Counted from the first letter of the stretch, positions 1 through 8,990 are shown. The stretch is 64,000 nt of DNA from CBDCUC01 sp965222485 (GCA_965222485.1 CBDCUC010000040.1:62001-126000); one strand, 5' to 3'. Numbers and translations: made by a program. Notes: generated by a model from the sequence alone, not told the origin.

Positions 1-640
1 ACCACTTGACGACCTCATCGCCGTAGCAGACCGCCATGACGGCACACTTATCATCGACGAAGCGCACGCCACCGGCGTCATTGGACCCGATGGGCGCGGT
101 GCTGCCGCTCACCTGGAGGGCCGCGGCAACGTCATAACGCTGCATACCTGTGGCAAAGCGCTTGGCGTCATGGGCGCAATTATCTGCCTGCCACAGACAC
201 TGGCAGATTTCATGGTCAATCGCTGCCGTCCGCTAATCTACGCAACCGCCCCCTCACCACTAATTTCCGCAACCGTGCGCGCAGCACTCAAGCTGGTGAG
301 CAATGATCCCTCGCGCCGCAATGGACTGCGTCAGCGTGTCGATAGGTTTGGCACCGAATTTCGCCAGCGCTTTTCGATAGAGCCATCCGGCTCGCAAATT
401 CAGCCGCTCATCGTCGGTTCGGATCAAAACGCAGTACGCCTTGCCGAGGCGATGCAGGCACATGGTTACGACATTCGCGCTATCCGTCCTCCGACCGTCC
501 CTGACGGCACATCGCGTCTGCGCATTGCCATTACGCTCAACCCTTCCGACGCTGAGGTCTCCGACATGATCGGCTGCCTCGCTGACCAGCTGCAGCTCCT
601 CAAAATAACACCCGTCCAATCGCCCGGATCGCCTGCATGA
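1..640 (+). CDS. bioF: 8-amino-7-oxononanoate synthase, 3' part (BioF)
   Basis: The reading frame is open from base 2, so the gene starts before the window. BioF is a PLP enzyme that condenses pimeloyl-ACP (or -CoA) with alanine to give 8-amino-7-oxononanoate, the first ring-forming precursor of biotin. Visible are the cofactor-binding DEAHATGVIG segment near base 60 and the TCGKALGVMG segment near base 150, whose lysine should form the Schiff base with PLP. The TGA stop overlaps the bioD start in an ATGA junction, so the two are likely translationally coupled. Only the last ~212 residues are present. Confidence 0.93.
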   Translation, partial: PLDDLIAVADRHDGTLIIDEAHATGVIGPDGRGAAAHLEGRGNVITLHTCGKALGVMGAIICLPQTLADFMVNRCRPLIYATAPSPLISATVRAALKLVSNDPSRRNGLRQRVDRFGTEFRQRFSIEPSGSQIQPLIVGSDQNAVRLAEAMQAHGYDIRAIRPPTVPDGTSRLRIAITLNPSDAEVSDMIGCLADQLQLLKITPVQSPGSPA

Positions 641-1260
641 CAAACCGCTACATCGTCACCGGGACCGACACCGGCATTGGTAAGACCGTATTCGCTGCCG
701 GACTTTCGCGGTTCCTTGGGGCTGACTACTGGAAGCCGATCCAGGCGGGCACGCAGGATGGCACCGACAGCGAGCGGGTACGCGAAGTGTGCGGCGACAA
801 AACCCGCGTACACCCGGAAGCCTATGTCTTATCGACACCCTGTTCCCCTCACCGCGCAGCCGAGCTCGATGGCGTCGAAATCGACGCATCCAATATCCAC
901 CCACCCGAAACGCAGGCTCCCCTCGTCATCGAGGGCGCAGGCGGTGTACTGGTCCCCATAACCCGCCAGATATTGCAACCTGAACTGTTCGCATCGTGGG
1001 CCTGCCCGGTCATTCTGTGCGCGCGCACAGCGCTTGGCACGATCAACCACACGCTGATGTCGATTGAAATTTTGCAGACCCGCAAGATACCACTGCTTGG
1101 TATCGCGTTTATTGGCGACGACATTTCCGACACGATTGATACGATTGCAGCGATCAGTGGTGCAAAGGTTCTTGGACGGCTTCCCCACCTGGAAAAACTC
1201 GACAGCTCGGCGCTTGACCAAGCCTTCGCGCACTCGTTCAAACTGGAGGACTTCTCATAG
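637..1260 (+). CDS. bioD: ATP-dependent dethiobiotin synthetase
   Basis: 207 residues, slightly under the usual ~225. BioD closes the ureido ring of dethiobiotin from 7,8-diaminononanoate, CO2 and ATP. The P-loop GTDTGIGKT lies at residues 9-17, and a VIEGAGGVLVP segment typical of the family lies in the middle. It starts on the ATG that overlaps the bioF stop and ends one base into the bioA start, so it sits inside a tightly coupled operon. It acts in the cytoplasm. Confidence 0.95.
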   Translation: MTNRYIVTGTDTGIGKTVFAAGLSRFLGADYWKPIQAGTQDGTDSERVREVCGDKTRVHPEAYVLSTPCSPHRAAELDGVEIDASNIHPPETQAPLVIEGAGGVLVPITRQILQPELFASWACPVILCARTALGTINHTLMSIEILQTRKIPLLGIAFIGDDISDTIDTIAAISGAKVLGRLPHLEKLDSSALDQAFAHSFKLEDFS

Positions 1261-2534
1261 TGGGCTCCTCCCTGCCACCAAAACCAATGTCCCCCGTCTG
1301 GCACCCCTTCACGCAAGCCGCTATTCAGCCCCAAGCCGTTCCTGTTTCGCGCGCCGAAGGCGTATGGCTCGAGTGCCCGGACGGCCGCAGGATAATCGAC
1401 GGCATTTCATCGTGGTGGGTCATCACGCACGGTCACGGGCGCCCCGAGATCATTGCCGCCATTAACGAGCAGGCACAAAAACTCGATCAGGTCATATTCG
1501 CAGGCTTCACGCACGAGCCGGCAGAAAACCTCGCTGCAAGTCTGATCGAGATAATGCCGGACGAACTGACGCGTGTTTTCTTTTCAGACAGTGGCTCCAC
1601 CTCGGTCGAAGTCGCGTTAAAGATGGCGCTAGGTTACTGGCATAACATCGGTAAGCCCCGTCAGCGCATCATCGCACTTGAGCACGCCTACCATGGCGAC
1701 ACCGTCGGCACCATGTCGGCAGGCGCGCGCGGCGTATTCAACCAGGCTTACGAACCCCTACTCTACGACGTCGTCCACTTGCCCTTCCCACGCGCAGGTG
1801 CACAGCAAAAGACGCTGGACGCCCTGGAGACGGAACTAAAAACAGGACAGGCGGCAGCCCTGATTGTCGAACCACTGATCCTCGGCGCTGGCGGCATGCT
1901 GATCTACGACGCAGCAACACTGCGCGAGATGAAGCTCTTATGCGAAGCCCACAACACTTTGTTCATTGCCGACGAGGTTATGACGGCCTGGGGCCGCACG
2001 GGCACGCTGCTTGCTTGCGAGCAAGCAGACATCATCCCGGACATCCTCTGCCTCGCCAAAGGGCTCACGGGCGGTGTCTTGCCGTTGGCAGCGACAATGG
2101 CGTCAGAGAAAATATACGACGCTCATTTCTCCACCGACCGTACCAAAACCTTCTTCCACTCCTCCTCATTTACAGCCAACCCGATCGCGTGCGCGGCCGC
2201 CCGCGCCAATGTTGCGATCTGGCAGAGCGAACCTGTGATCGAACGCATAAGCGCCGTCGGCAAAATGCAGCAAGAGGCACTCAGCCGGCTTGAGGACAAG
2301 AGCCGAGTGACCAACGTACGCAGACTCGGCACCATCGCTGCTTTGGATATCAGCGTCACCGACCAAGGCTATCTATCAAATATTGGACCGAAGCTTTATG
2401 ACCGCTTCCTCAGCCAAAACGTCCTGTTGCGGCCGCTTGGCAATACGGTCTATGTGATGCCGCCCTATTGCATTACGCAAAACGAGATTGAGCGCATTTA
2501 CGATGCAATCATTGAGGCGGTGGAGACCTTATGA
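1260..2534 (+). CDS. bioA: Adenosylmethionine-8-amino-7-oxononanoate aminotransferase
   Basis: A class III PLP aminotransferase of 424 residues that uses S-adenosylmethionine as amino donor to make 7,8-diaminononanoate. The family motif SDSGSTSVEVALKMAL and the AKGLTGG segment, with the probable PLP lysine at about residue 267, are present. The frame opens with GTG at 1260, overlapping the bioD stop by one base. An ATG nine codons later (1287, protein beginning MSPVWHPFTQ) is an equally good start. Its last bases overlap the next gene in another ATGA junction. Confidence 0.95.
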   Translation: MGSSLPPKPMSPVWHPFTQAAIQPQAVPVSRAEGVWLECPDGRRIIDGISSWWVITHGHGRPEIIAAINEQAQKLDQVIFAGFTHEPAENLAASLIEIMPDELTRVFFSDSGSTSVEVALKMALGYWHNIGKPRQRIIALEHAYHGDTVGTMSAGARGVFNQAYEPLLYDVVHLPFPRAGAQQKTLDALETELKTGQAAALIVEPLILGAGGMLIYDAATLREMKLLCEAHNTLFIADEVMTAWGRTGTLLACEQADIIPDILCLAKGLTGGVLPLAATMASEKIYDAHFSTDRTKTFFHSSSFTANPIACAAARANVAIWQSEPVIERISAVGKMQQEALSRLEDKSRVTNVRRLGTIAALDISVTDQGYLSNIGPKLYDRFLSQNVLLRPLGNTVYVMPPYCITQNEIERIYDAIIEAVETL

Positions 2535-3514
2535 CGATCCGTTCCCAATTTGCCGGTCTGGGCCATTACGCACCATCACGCATCGTCAAAAACGACGAAA
2601 TCGAAACCGCGCTCGACCTTGAGCCTGGCTGGATCGAACGACGTACGGGTATCCGTCAGCGCCGGTGGGTAGAAGAAGGTCAGGCCTTGTCAGACATTGC
2701 GATCGAGGCCGGCAATATGGCGCTGACAAATGCTGACGTCGGCCGGGGCACAATCTCACTTCTTGTGTTGGCGACATCGACACCCGACCACCTGTTACCG
2801 CCAACGGCCCCTCTGGTCGCACACCGGCTCGAACTGTCCAATGCAGGCGGCATCGACTTGGCCGGCGCATGTACAGGCTTCCTTTTCGCCCTGACGTTTG
2901 CTGATGCTTTCGTCAAGACGCAGGGAAAGCCTGCCCTCGTCATCGCCGCCAATATTCTTTCCCGCCGCATCAACATGAAGGAACGCGCAAGCGCCGTCCT
3001 TTTTTCAGATGCCGCCGGTGCCGTCGTCCTGACACCTACCGAACGGCCGGATGCAGGTTTGCTGGCGGTCGATCTGCGTTCGGACGGCTCGGGATATGAA
3101 AACATCCTCATACCCGCAGGTGGCAGCAGGCGGCCGTTTCACAAGGACCTTGATGAAGCCGAAACACTCATGTCGCTAAGCGATGGGCGTGCCGTTTTCT
3201 CCAAGGCAACCGGCCTCATGACGGATTGCTCCAAGGCAGCAATGTCGGAAGCCGGATGTGACATCAAGGCAATAGATCATTGGGTGCCGCATCAGGCCAA
3301 CACGCGCATCATCGAGGCAACCCGAAAAAAGCTCAGCCTGTCGCCTGAAAAGACGTGGTCAACGGTCACCGAATTCGCCAACAGTTCAGCCGCCACGATC
3401 CCCTTCACACTCTCCCAGTGCGCCGAAGAGCGTTCGCCAAAAGCTGGCGACACCATGTTGTTTTCTGCCGCCGGCGCCGGGCTCAGCGGCGGCGCGATTG
3501 TCTGGCGCCTTTAG
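2531..3514 (+). CDS. bioZ: KAS III-type synthase of the biotin operon (BioZ-like)
   Basis: 327 residues with the thiolase fold of beta-ketoacyl-ACP synthase III. The Cys-His-Asn triad is visible as C114 (in GACTGF), H254 (in HWVPHQAN) and N284 (in EFANSSAAT). A fabH-like gene as last member of a bioFDA operon fits BioZ, which in Agrobacterium and relatives feeds biotin synthesis with a pimeloyl-ACP precursor made from glutaryl-CoA and malonyl-ACP. That role is inferred from position; the sequence alone would also allow a general FabH. The start overlaps the bioA stop. Confidence 0.85.
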   Translation: MTIRSQFAGLGHYAPSRIVKNDEIETALDLEPGWIERRTGIRQRRWVEEGQALSDIAIEAGNMALTNADVGRGTISLLVLATSTPDHLLPPTAPLVAHRLELSNAGGIDLAGACTGFLFALTFADAFVKTQGKPALVIAANILSRRINMKERASAVLFSDAAGAVVLTPTERPDAGLLAVDLRSDGSGYENILIPAGGSRRPFHKDLDEAETLMSLSDGRAVFSKATGLMTDCSKAAMSEAGCDIKAIDHWVPHQANTRIIEATRKKLSLSPEKTWSTVTEFANSSAATIPFTLSQCAEERSPKAGDTMLFSAAGAGLSGGAIVWRL

Positions 3515-3683
3515 TACGAAATCCACCCGCCGGCGCTTCCCTTCCGCCCTACCAATCCCAAAAATCCGCTTCTTCTCGCAGCCCTTGTTCCCTGCGTGAC
3601 AGGCCGTTCGACATAACCGGTCTATCAATGTCTCAGGCATTTCGCACTTGGGATAAGCAATTGAACGGGAATTGGAGCGCATC

Positions 3684-3887
3684 ATGAAGTTCAATGGCAT
3701 TTTCGCCGGCTTCGCCGCTGCCGCATTTATTGCGCTGGCCGTCGCCTCAACAGCAAACTCCGGACCGGTAACACGCACCGTCTACCCGGCCCCGACATCG
3801 GCGACCCTCGATACTGGTGTCCTACTAGCCTCATCGACGAGACCGACATTTGTCGATACGTCGGAACGCGAAGTACGCGCTCACTAG
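3684..3887 (+). CDS. Small secreted protein of unknown function
   Basis: 67 residues from an ATG preceded by GGAG six bases upstream; the ATG 12 bases earlier lacks such a site. The first ~26 residues form a signal peptide with an alanine-rich core and an AxA-like cleavage region. The rest is short and has no recognised domain or cysteines. It stands alone between the biotin operon and an opposing secreted protein gene. I do not recognise the family. Confidence 0.5.
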   Translation: MKFNGIFAGFAAAAFIALAVASTANSGPVTRTVYPAPTSATLDTGVLLASSTRPTFVDTSEREVRAH

Positions 3888-3921
3888 TCAGCGCCACCCA
3901 GCACATGACAGCCGCACCAAG

Positions 3922-4233
3922 CTACCGGCCGCCCTTACCGTCATTGTTTCGATAGTCGGAACAGATGTGGGAGACGCGTATATCTGACCCGACAAGCCGG
4001 CACACGTCGAGTTTGACATGTGGATTTGCACGCACCGCGGAGCCCTTTACACGCAAACCGTACTGACGCGCCACGCGGGCAAGAAACTCATCTTCGCAAT
4101 ATGGAGTGGCCAGCGACCCGTGACCTTTGACAACTTGAAACGGACCATCACACACGATCCGTGCCTCGACTGCGAGTGACCCGGCGACCAGAATCATAAG
4201 ACCCACCATCAAAACCATTACAAAGCAGCGCAT
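3922..4233 (-). CDS. Secreted four-cysteine protein
   Basis: 103 residues starting with a hydrophobic signal peptide of about 24 residues. The mature part has four cysteines (in IVCDGP, PYCEDEF, DVCRLV and HICSDY), suggesting two disulfides in the periplasm. Proteins with the same cysteine spacing and a CDGPxQVV...PYCED pattern occur in many Hyphomicrobiales, from memory, without a known function. It is probably a stand-alone gene. Confidence 0.7.
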   Translation of the reverse strand: MRCFVMVLMVGLMILVAGSLAVEARIVCDGPFQVVKGHGSLATPYCEDEFLARVARQYGLRVKGSAVRANPHVKLDVCRLVGSDIRVSHICSDYRNNDGKGGR

Positions 4234-4337
4234 GGCGTCATCCTTCTGAATTCACAGAAAAGGTATCTTTCGGAATTAAACGCCAGTGACGATAAGGACA
4301 CAAGCAGACTGACGACATTCGGATAACAAGCCACAAA

Positions 4338-4372
4338 TGAAAAGGGGGCAGCACGTATCAGCCGCCCCCTCA
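4338..4372 (-). terminator. Hairpin downstream of the slipin gene
   Basis: Arms at 4343-4352 and 4361-4370 (AGGGGGCAGC against its near complement, 9 of 10 paired) with a short T tract on the minus strand. It lies 35 bases after the stop of the slipin gene and fits a rho-independent terminator. Confidence 0.6.
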
Positions 4373-4406
4373 TCAAGTTTTCGTTAGCGCGCCAAATCGC
4401 GCATCT

Positions 4407-5564
4407 TTATTCGCTGTCGGCTTGCGCGTCGCCAATCTTGTAGAGCTTTGACAACAACGCATCGAGGCCGCCGGCACCCGATCCGGTATGCAGATCGATT
4501 CGGCCGACCTTCTCGACGAGCTTTTCGAGCGCTTCGAGCTCCTTCAACCGCAGCAGAAGCGGGTTGTCCTGCATCAACCGCGACGTGTTCAAAAGCGACC
4601 GCGTTGCCGCCGTCTCTTCCTGGCGCCGGATCAGGTTGGCCTTGGCCACACGCTCTGCTTCGACAACCTTGTTGAGAAGCTCACGCACATCACCTGGGAT
4701 GATGACATCCTTGACACCGATCTCACCAACCTCGACACCCAACTCGCCGGCACGCTCCGCAACATAAGCGCGGACCTGCCGATCGATCTCGTCGCGTGCC
4801 GCCAGGATATCGTCAAGTGAACGCGTCGCCACCGCTTCACGAATCGCGAACTGGATCAGCCGGTAAAGTGTCGAACCAACGTCGGCCGTCTTTACCGCAG
4901 CCTTCTCCGCATCCACGATCCGGTAGAACGCCGTCAACGTCACACGTATGGCGACCCGGTCCTTGGTCAGGATTTCCTGCGCCGTCACCTCAAGCGGTGT
5001 CGGACGCAGATCAACCTTCAAAACCTTGACCGTGCGCGCCACAGCCCAGAACGCATGGCGTCCAGCCGGAAGCATCTCGCGAAACTCACCGTCGATCATC
5101 AACAGACCAACCTCGTTGGCCTCGACAATCGACTGCACGACGACGGATGACCGGCTCACGTCGAGCTTATCCAGATGATGCTTGGAAACGCGAATTTCTT
5201 CGCTGGTGTCGATTCGCTCCACCTCCACCCGCGTCAGCGTCTTCCAGAATGCCCGCGTCGAGTTCGGCAAAACGACATGCACCGGTTCGCCATCGAAAGA
5301 CACGATCGCAACCTCGTTGGCGCCCGTCTGCACGATCTCGAAGTTCTCATCCGCGACGGCAGGTGCCGTGCGTTCGAACAGGAGAGCACGCTCCGCCGGA
5401 ATCTCGGTACGAACGACCTTTACGACCTCCGCCGCAAGGTTCTTGCGCAGATCGATTTCCGTGTGGCGGCCAGCGGCCAGCAACCGCTCAAAGCGGCCAC
5501 CACGCGTCAGGAAGGCGCGCTCGTTATCGCGCACGACAACCTGAAACAATCCAAAACGGTTCAT
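4407..5564 (-). CDS. Slipin (stomatin/SPFH family protein)
   Basis: 385 residues from an ATG with GGAG eight bases upstream (5564); an in-frame GTG three codons earlier is the alternative. The central part (about residues 110-300) matches the SPFH/band-7 pattern of slipins, including LDVSRSSVVVQSI-like and AYVAERAGELGVEVGEIGV stretches, followed by a charged helical region (AERVAKANLIRRQEE). Slipins assemble on membranes. This one has no obvious N-terminal transmembrane helix, so attachment would need a hairpin or a partner. The function is unknown; no NfeD partner gene is adjacent. Confidence 0.85.
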   Translation of the reverse strand: MNRFGLFQVVVRDNERAFLTRGGRFERLLAAGRHTEIDLRKNLAAEVVKVVRTEIPAERALLFERTAPAVADENFEIVQTGANEVAIVSFDGEPVHVVLPNSTRAFWKTLTRVEVERIDTSEEIRVSKHHLDKLDVSRSSVVVQSIVEANEVGLLMIDGEFREMLPAGRHAFWAVARTVKVLKVDLRPTPLEVTAQEILTKDRVAIRVTLTAFYRIVDAEKAAVKTADVGSTLYRLIQFAIREAVATRSLDDILAARDEIDRQVRAYVAERAGELGVEVGEIGVKDVIIPGDVRELLNKVVEAERVAKANLIRRQEETAATRSLLNTSRLMQDNPLLLRLKELEALEKLVEKVGRIDLHTGSGAGGLDALLSKLYKIGDAQADSE

Positions 5565-5945
5565 AACAATCACTCCAACAAAAAAACCGCGTTTCTTCTA
5601 AAATCCCGTAACGATCAACGCCCGCTCAAAGTGGGTCGCCGGCCGCATCCTCCACGTCGGCAGTGCGGGCTTCCGCTTAAGCCAGCCGGCGCCGGCCTTG
5701 CACCATCCGCTGCGCACGCCCAGGCCCCCGAAGGGACCACGAACGCCGGGGCGAATGGCTCCAACCGTGCCAGGCCGGCGGTATCTGCGAGAAGCACAGA
5801 GCGCCACCAGCGCTTGCCCTCGCCTCACCCACCTTCCGCCGAAGCATCCGGTGTTGGAAACGAAAGGCCGGGTTCAGCGACCAGCTTCCCGTGTTTTTCA
5901 AGTAGTAGGCTCGGACCCAAACCGAGTGTGCTTAACAGGCACGTT
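5565..5945. other. Non-coding interval, GC-rich
   Basis: About 380 bases between the divergent slipin start and the tRNA pair. Several long open frames exist on both strands but none has a sensible start, domain or protein-like composition. I saw no match to RNase P, SRP or tmRNA core motifs. It presumably holds the slipin promoter and the tail of the tRNA transcript. Confidence 0.4.
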
Positions 5946-6020
5946 TGGCTAACGACGCGGGAGTTGAACCCACGACCGCAGGATTAGAAGTCCTGTGCTC
6001 TACCTCTGAGCTAGTCGTTA
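5946..6020 (-). tRNA. tRNA-Arg (anticodon TCT)
   Basis: A full cloverleaf on the minus strand: 7-bp acceptor stem (TAACGAC with GTCGTTA), D stem GCTC/GAGC with a short loop, anticodon stem CAGGA/TCCTG with loop CTTCTAA, T stem GTGGG/CCCGC with loop TTCAACT, discriminator G and a genomically encoded CCA. The anticodon TCT reads AGA/AGG arginine codons. Its 5' base is T, which is uncommon, and it directly abuts the CCA of the upstream tRNA with no spacer. Confidence 0.85.
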
Positions 6021-6095
6021 TGGAGAAGCTAAAGGGAATCGAACCCCCGACCTCCCGGGCCGATCCCGGGTGCTCTACCACTGAGCTATAGCCTC
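6021..6095 (-). tRNA. tRNA-like gene with abnormal anticodon loop
   Basis: The minus strand folds as a tRNA: acceptor GAGGCTA/TAGCTTC, D arm GCTC-AGTGGTA-GAGC, T stem GGGGG/CCCTT with loop TTCGATT, discriminator T and encoded CCA. The anticodon stem CCCGG/CCGGG is perfect but its loop reads GATCGGC: position 33 is A instead of the nearly universal T, and positions 32 and 38 can pair. The formal anticodon would be TCG (Arg), but decoding is doubtful. It may be a pseudo-tRNA or a specialised tRNA-like RNA. Its 3' end is fused directly to the tRNA-Arg. Confidence 0.6.
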
Positions 6096-6424
6096 GAGTC
6101 CCCAAAAGAAGCGGAACACGTCAACCGCATTGCGGTACGCGCCAGCCGGGTCTCAGCGAGCCCGGTCACAAGGGCGTCTGACGGGGAGGCGCCATCAGCA
6201 CGATAATTCAGGCGAAACTGAGGAAGCCCGGCAACATTCTACACAGCAACAAGTGACGCTCGCTGATCACACATCTGCCAGGCGTTAAGCGCGATGACAA
6301 TCATCTCAACTCATCATGCCACCCACCAGGTGACGAAACCCTCATTGCACATTAAGTTCGCCGCGCCGCATAAAGTCTCGATACGTTCACGGCCCTGCGC
6401 ACCAACCGGCGACCACAGGACGAT
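6096..6424. other. Intergenic, nothing recognised
   Basis: About 330 bases between the tRNA pair and the oxidoreductase. It should contain the promoter of the tRNA transcript (minus strand) and that of the oxidoreductase (plus strand). No gene, repeat or terminator was seen. Confidence 0.4.
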
Positions 6425-6430
6425 TTGCCC

Positions 6431-8155
6431 ATGACCCGCCTCGCAAGCCCAATCAGCTCGCTTAAGAACAACTATGACGTCATCATCATTGGTTCCGGCT
6501 ACGGCGGCGGCGTCTCCGCTTCGCGCCTGGCCCGCGCAGGCAAACGCGTTGCCGTTCTGGAACGCGGCCGCGAAATCCTCACCGGCGAGTTCCCTTCCCG
6601 GTTTCCCGATCTGAAAAACGACCTCCAGGTCACTGCGAAGTCTATCAAGACCGGAAATGACGACGCCATGTTCGACGTTCGCGTCGGTGAGGACATGCAT
6701 GTTCTCGTTGGGCGCGGATTAGGTGGTGGATCGCTCGTCAACGCCGGCGTGGCACTGCGCCCCGACGACCGTGTCTTTCAAGACGAAGTATGGCCCGGAG
6801 AATTCCGCCAGGACGGTACGCTGGACAAAGGCTATGCCCGCGCAGAGCAATGGCTGAACCCCAGCGCGCATACGGCCGGCAGCGAACTCACAAAATTTCA
6901 GGCTCTAAACGCGGCAGCCGATGACGTGGCGCCGGAAGATGGCTCGACCCACAAGGTTGTCCACCCCCGCCTCGTCGTCAGCTTTGAGAAAAACGTCAAT
7001 GCAGCCGGCATCGAGCAGCCTGCTTGCACCCTTTGCGGAGACTGTTGCGGCGGCTGCAACGTGGGTGCCAAGAACACGGTTGCACTAACCTACCTGCCCG
7101 ATGCCGTTGCGCACGGTGCAGAGCTTTTCACACACATCAAGGCAAGCCACTTAGAGAAATCCGCCGACGACACATGGCAGGTCACAGCCCTGCACACACC
7201 CGATCCTAAACGCGGCGATACAGACAGCTATACGCTGACGGCCCCTATGGTCATCCTCTCAGCCGGCACGTTGGGTTCCAGCGAAATCTTACTGCGCTCT
7301 GCAGAGCGCGGGTTGAACCTATCGCCACGCCTCGGCAAAGGGTTCTCCGCAAACGGCGACATTATCGCCTTCGGCTACGGCGCCACACCAGCAATTAACG
7401 CCGTCGGCATCGGCCATCCTGCAAAGATCCCCGATTTCGAAGTCGGCACCGCCGTCACTGGCCAGCTTGAGGTGCACGACGATGCCACGTTGGAAAACCA
7501 AATGTGTGTCCAGGACGGCGTCTTGCCATCCGCGCTGGCGCCTGTCCTGCCCTACATGTTTCTGCCCAACGGCCGCATTGTCGGAGCTCTGAAAAGTCTC
7601 ATCAACGGCGTGTACAAGGGGCCCTTCGCCCACCTGCAAACCTTCTTCGCCGTCTCACATGATTCCGCTTCCGGCACATTTACGCTCGAAGGCGACCGTC
7701 TTGCCTTGAAGTGGCCCGGCGCCAAGGACGAGCCCGTCTACCAGCGATTGGACGCCATGCTGGAAAAAATCGTGGAAAAAAGCGGCGGCACTTACATCAA
7801 GAATCCATTGGCTGGAACCGTTATGGGTCACCAGCCGGCAACCGCCCACCCACTCGGCGGATGCTCGATCGGCGCGGATCGCGACCACGGCGTCGTCAAT
7901 CACAAGGGCCAGGTCTTTGACGGATCGGCAGGCCATGGCAGCAACGATGTACACGACGGCCTTTACGTCATTGATGGGTCAATCATCCCAAGGTCTTTAG
8001 GCGTGAACCCGCTCCTGACCATTACCGCACTGGCCGAACGCGCGCTCATACACATGCAGGCCGACCATGGCCTTTCATTTGACACCGAGCCGCTCAAAGT
8101 GTCTCAGGCCATCCCGGCGACGGCCCCCGGTTCGCTGGCCATATCAGCCCCATAA
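6431..8155 (+). CDS. GMC-family FAD oxidoreductase (cholesterol oxidase-like)
   Basis: 574 residues. The N-terminus carries the FAD dinucleotide-binding motif VIIIGSGYGGGVSASRLA followed by the acidic ribose-binding LERG. The C-terminus has the GMC pattern HPLGGC and LYVIDGSIIPRSLGVNPLLT. A CTLCGDCCGGCN cysteine cluster in the middle is typical of the cholesterol-oxidase-like branch. Members oxidise alcohols, often sterols, but the substrate here is unknown. The ATG at 6431 has AGGA about ten bases upstream; a TTG two codons earlier is possible. No electron-transfer partner is adjacent. Confidence 0.85.
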   Translation: MTRLASPISSLKNNYDVIIIGSGYGGGVSASRLARAGKRVAVLERGREILTGEFPSRFPDLKNDLQVTAKSIKTGNDDAMFDVRVGEDMHVLVGRGLGGGSLVNAGVALRPDDRVFQDEVWPGEFRQDGTLDKGYARAEQWLNPSAHTAGSELTKFQALNAAADDVAPEDGSTHKVVHPRLVVSFEKNVNAAGIEQPACTLCGDCCGGCNVGAKNTVALTYLPDAVAHGAELFTHIKASHLEKSADDTWQVTALHTPDPKRGDTDSYTLTAPMVILSAGTLGSSEILLRSAERGLNLSPRLGKGFSANGDIIAFGYGATPAINAVGIGHPAKIPDFEVGTAVTGQLEVHDDATLENQMCVQDGVLPSALAPVLPYMFLPNGRIVGALKSLINGVYKGPFAHLQTFFAVSHDSASGTFTLEGDRLALKWPGAKDEPVYQRLDAMLEKIVEKSGGTYIKNPLAGTVMGHQPATAHPLGGCSIGADRDHGVVNHKGQVFDGSAGHGSNDVHDGLYVIDGSIIPRSLGVNPLLTITALAERALIHMQADHGLSFDTEPLKVSQAIPATAPGSLAISAP

Positions 8156-8291
8156 CCAAGATCGCCGGAAACCGGAGCACCGCTGACGACTTTGCCACCT
8201 AGCCGCACGACCTGAACCGCCACACTTGCCGCACTGGCTCCCTGCCGTTACACGTCTCCCATTCGGGATTGTCAGCATGAGCGGAGTTCAA

Positions 8292-8582
8292 ATGATCGAA
8301 TTGCTCGGATTCATAGATTACCTGATCGGCCTCTACACTATCGTCATCATCGCATCTGTCATCATGAGCTGGCTGATCGGTTTTGGCGTCATCAACGGCT
8401 ACAATCCCATGGTGCGCTCGATTTACGATGCCTTGCTGGCGGTCACCGAACCGCTGTTGCGGCCCATCCGCGCCAGCCTGCCCGATCTCGGCCCGGTTGA
8501 TATTTCGCCGATCGTTCTGCTGCTGGCATGCTTTTTCGTTCAAAGCGTCGTCTTACCCAACATCGCCAAGATTTTTGTTTGA
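8292..8582 (+). CDS. YggT family membrane protein
   Basis: 96 residues from an ATG with GGAG six bases upstream; an ATG at 8277 is the alternative start. Two hydrophobic spans frame a conserved middle segment (GYNPMVRSIYDALLAVTEPLLRP), the usual YggT layout. YggT proteins sit in the inner membrane; links to osmotic stress and division are reported for some members but the biochemical role is not settled. It is followed closely by yggU, its usual neighbour. Confidence 0.85.
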   Translation: MIELLGFIDYLIGLYTIVIIASVIMSWLIGFGVINGYNPMVRSIYDALLAVTEPLLRPIRASLPDLGPVDISPIVLLLACFFVQSVVLPNIAKIFV

Positions 8583-8606
8583 CGCCAAGGCGAAAGACCC
8601 ACACCG

Positions 8607-8945
8607 ATGCCCGACGACCTTCCCTGGCGCCAGACAGACACCGGGGCGATCGTGCGCATCCGCCTGACCCCGAAGGCGCCGCGTGACGCCGTTCTGGGAC
8701 TAGAGGACACTGGCGACGGGCTGGCACTTAAAGTCGCAGTGCGCGCGCTTCCCCACGCAGGTGCAGCAAATGCCGCACTTACAAGGCTGGTCTCCAAGTG
8801 GCTAGGCATGCCAAAAGCAGGTGTAACACTTCTGAGAGGGGGGAAATCCCGCATCAAGACGCTGAAGCTTTCCGGCGACCCCGGAGAACTGTCCGCGCGG
8901 CTTGAGGAACGGACGGCCCAGTGGCCCGCCCCAAAGACTGACTGA
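8607..8945 (+). CDS. DUF167 (YggU) family protein
   Basis: 112 residues with the compact DUF167 fold pattern: RIRLTPKAPRDAVLG near the start, LKVAVRALPHAGAANAAL in the middle and VTLLRGGKSRIKTLKL near the end. It lies 24 bases after yggT, as in many proteobacteria, and probably shares its transcript, perhaps continuing into folD 45 bases on. Its function is not established. Confidence 0.9.
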   Translation: MPDDLPWRQTDTGAIVRIRLTPKAPRDAVLGLEDTGDGLALKVAVRALPHAGAANAALTRLVSKWLGMPKAGVTLLRGGKSRIKTLKLSGDPGELSARLEERTAQWPAPKTD

Positions 8946-8990
8946 GTGCCTGAACAAAAGAAAAGTGGAACGACCCGGAGGAGACGGTAA

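Noticed and set aside
5175..5987. 270-codon frame antisense to the slipin gene and across the spacer
   Set aside because: It is a GC-driven shadow: its first half overlaps a well-supported gene and the rest has no domain or plausible start.
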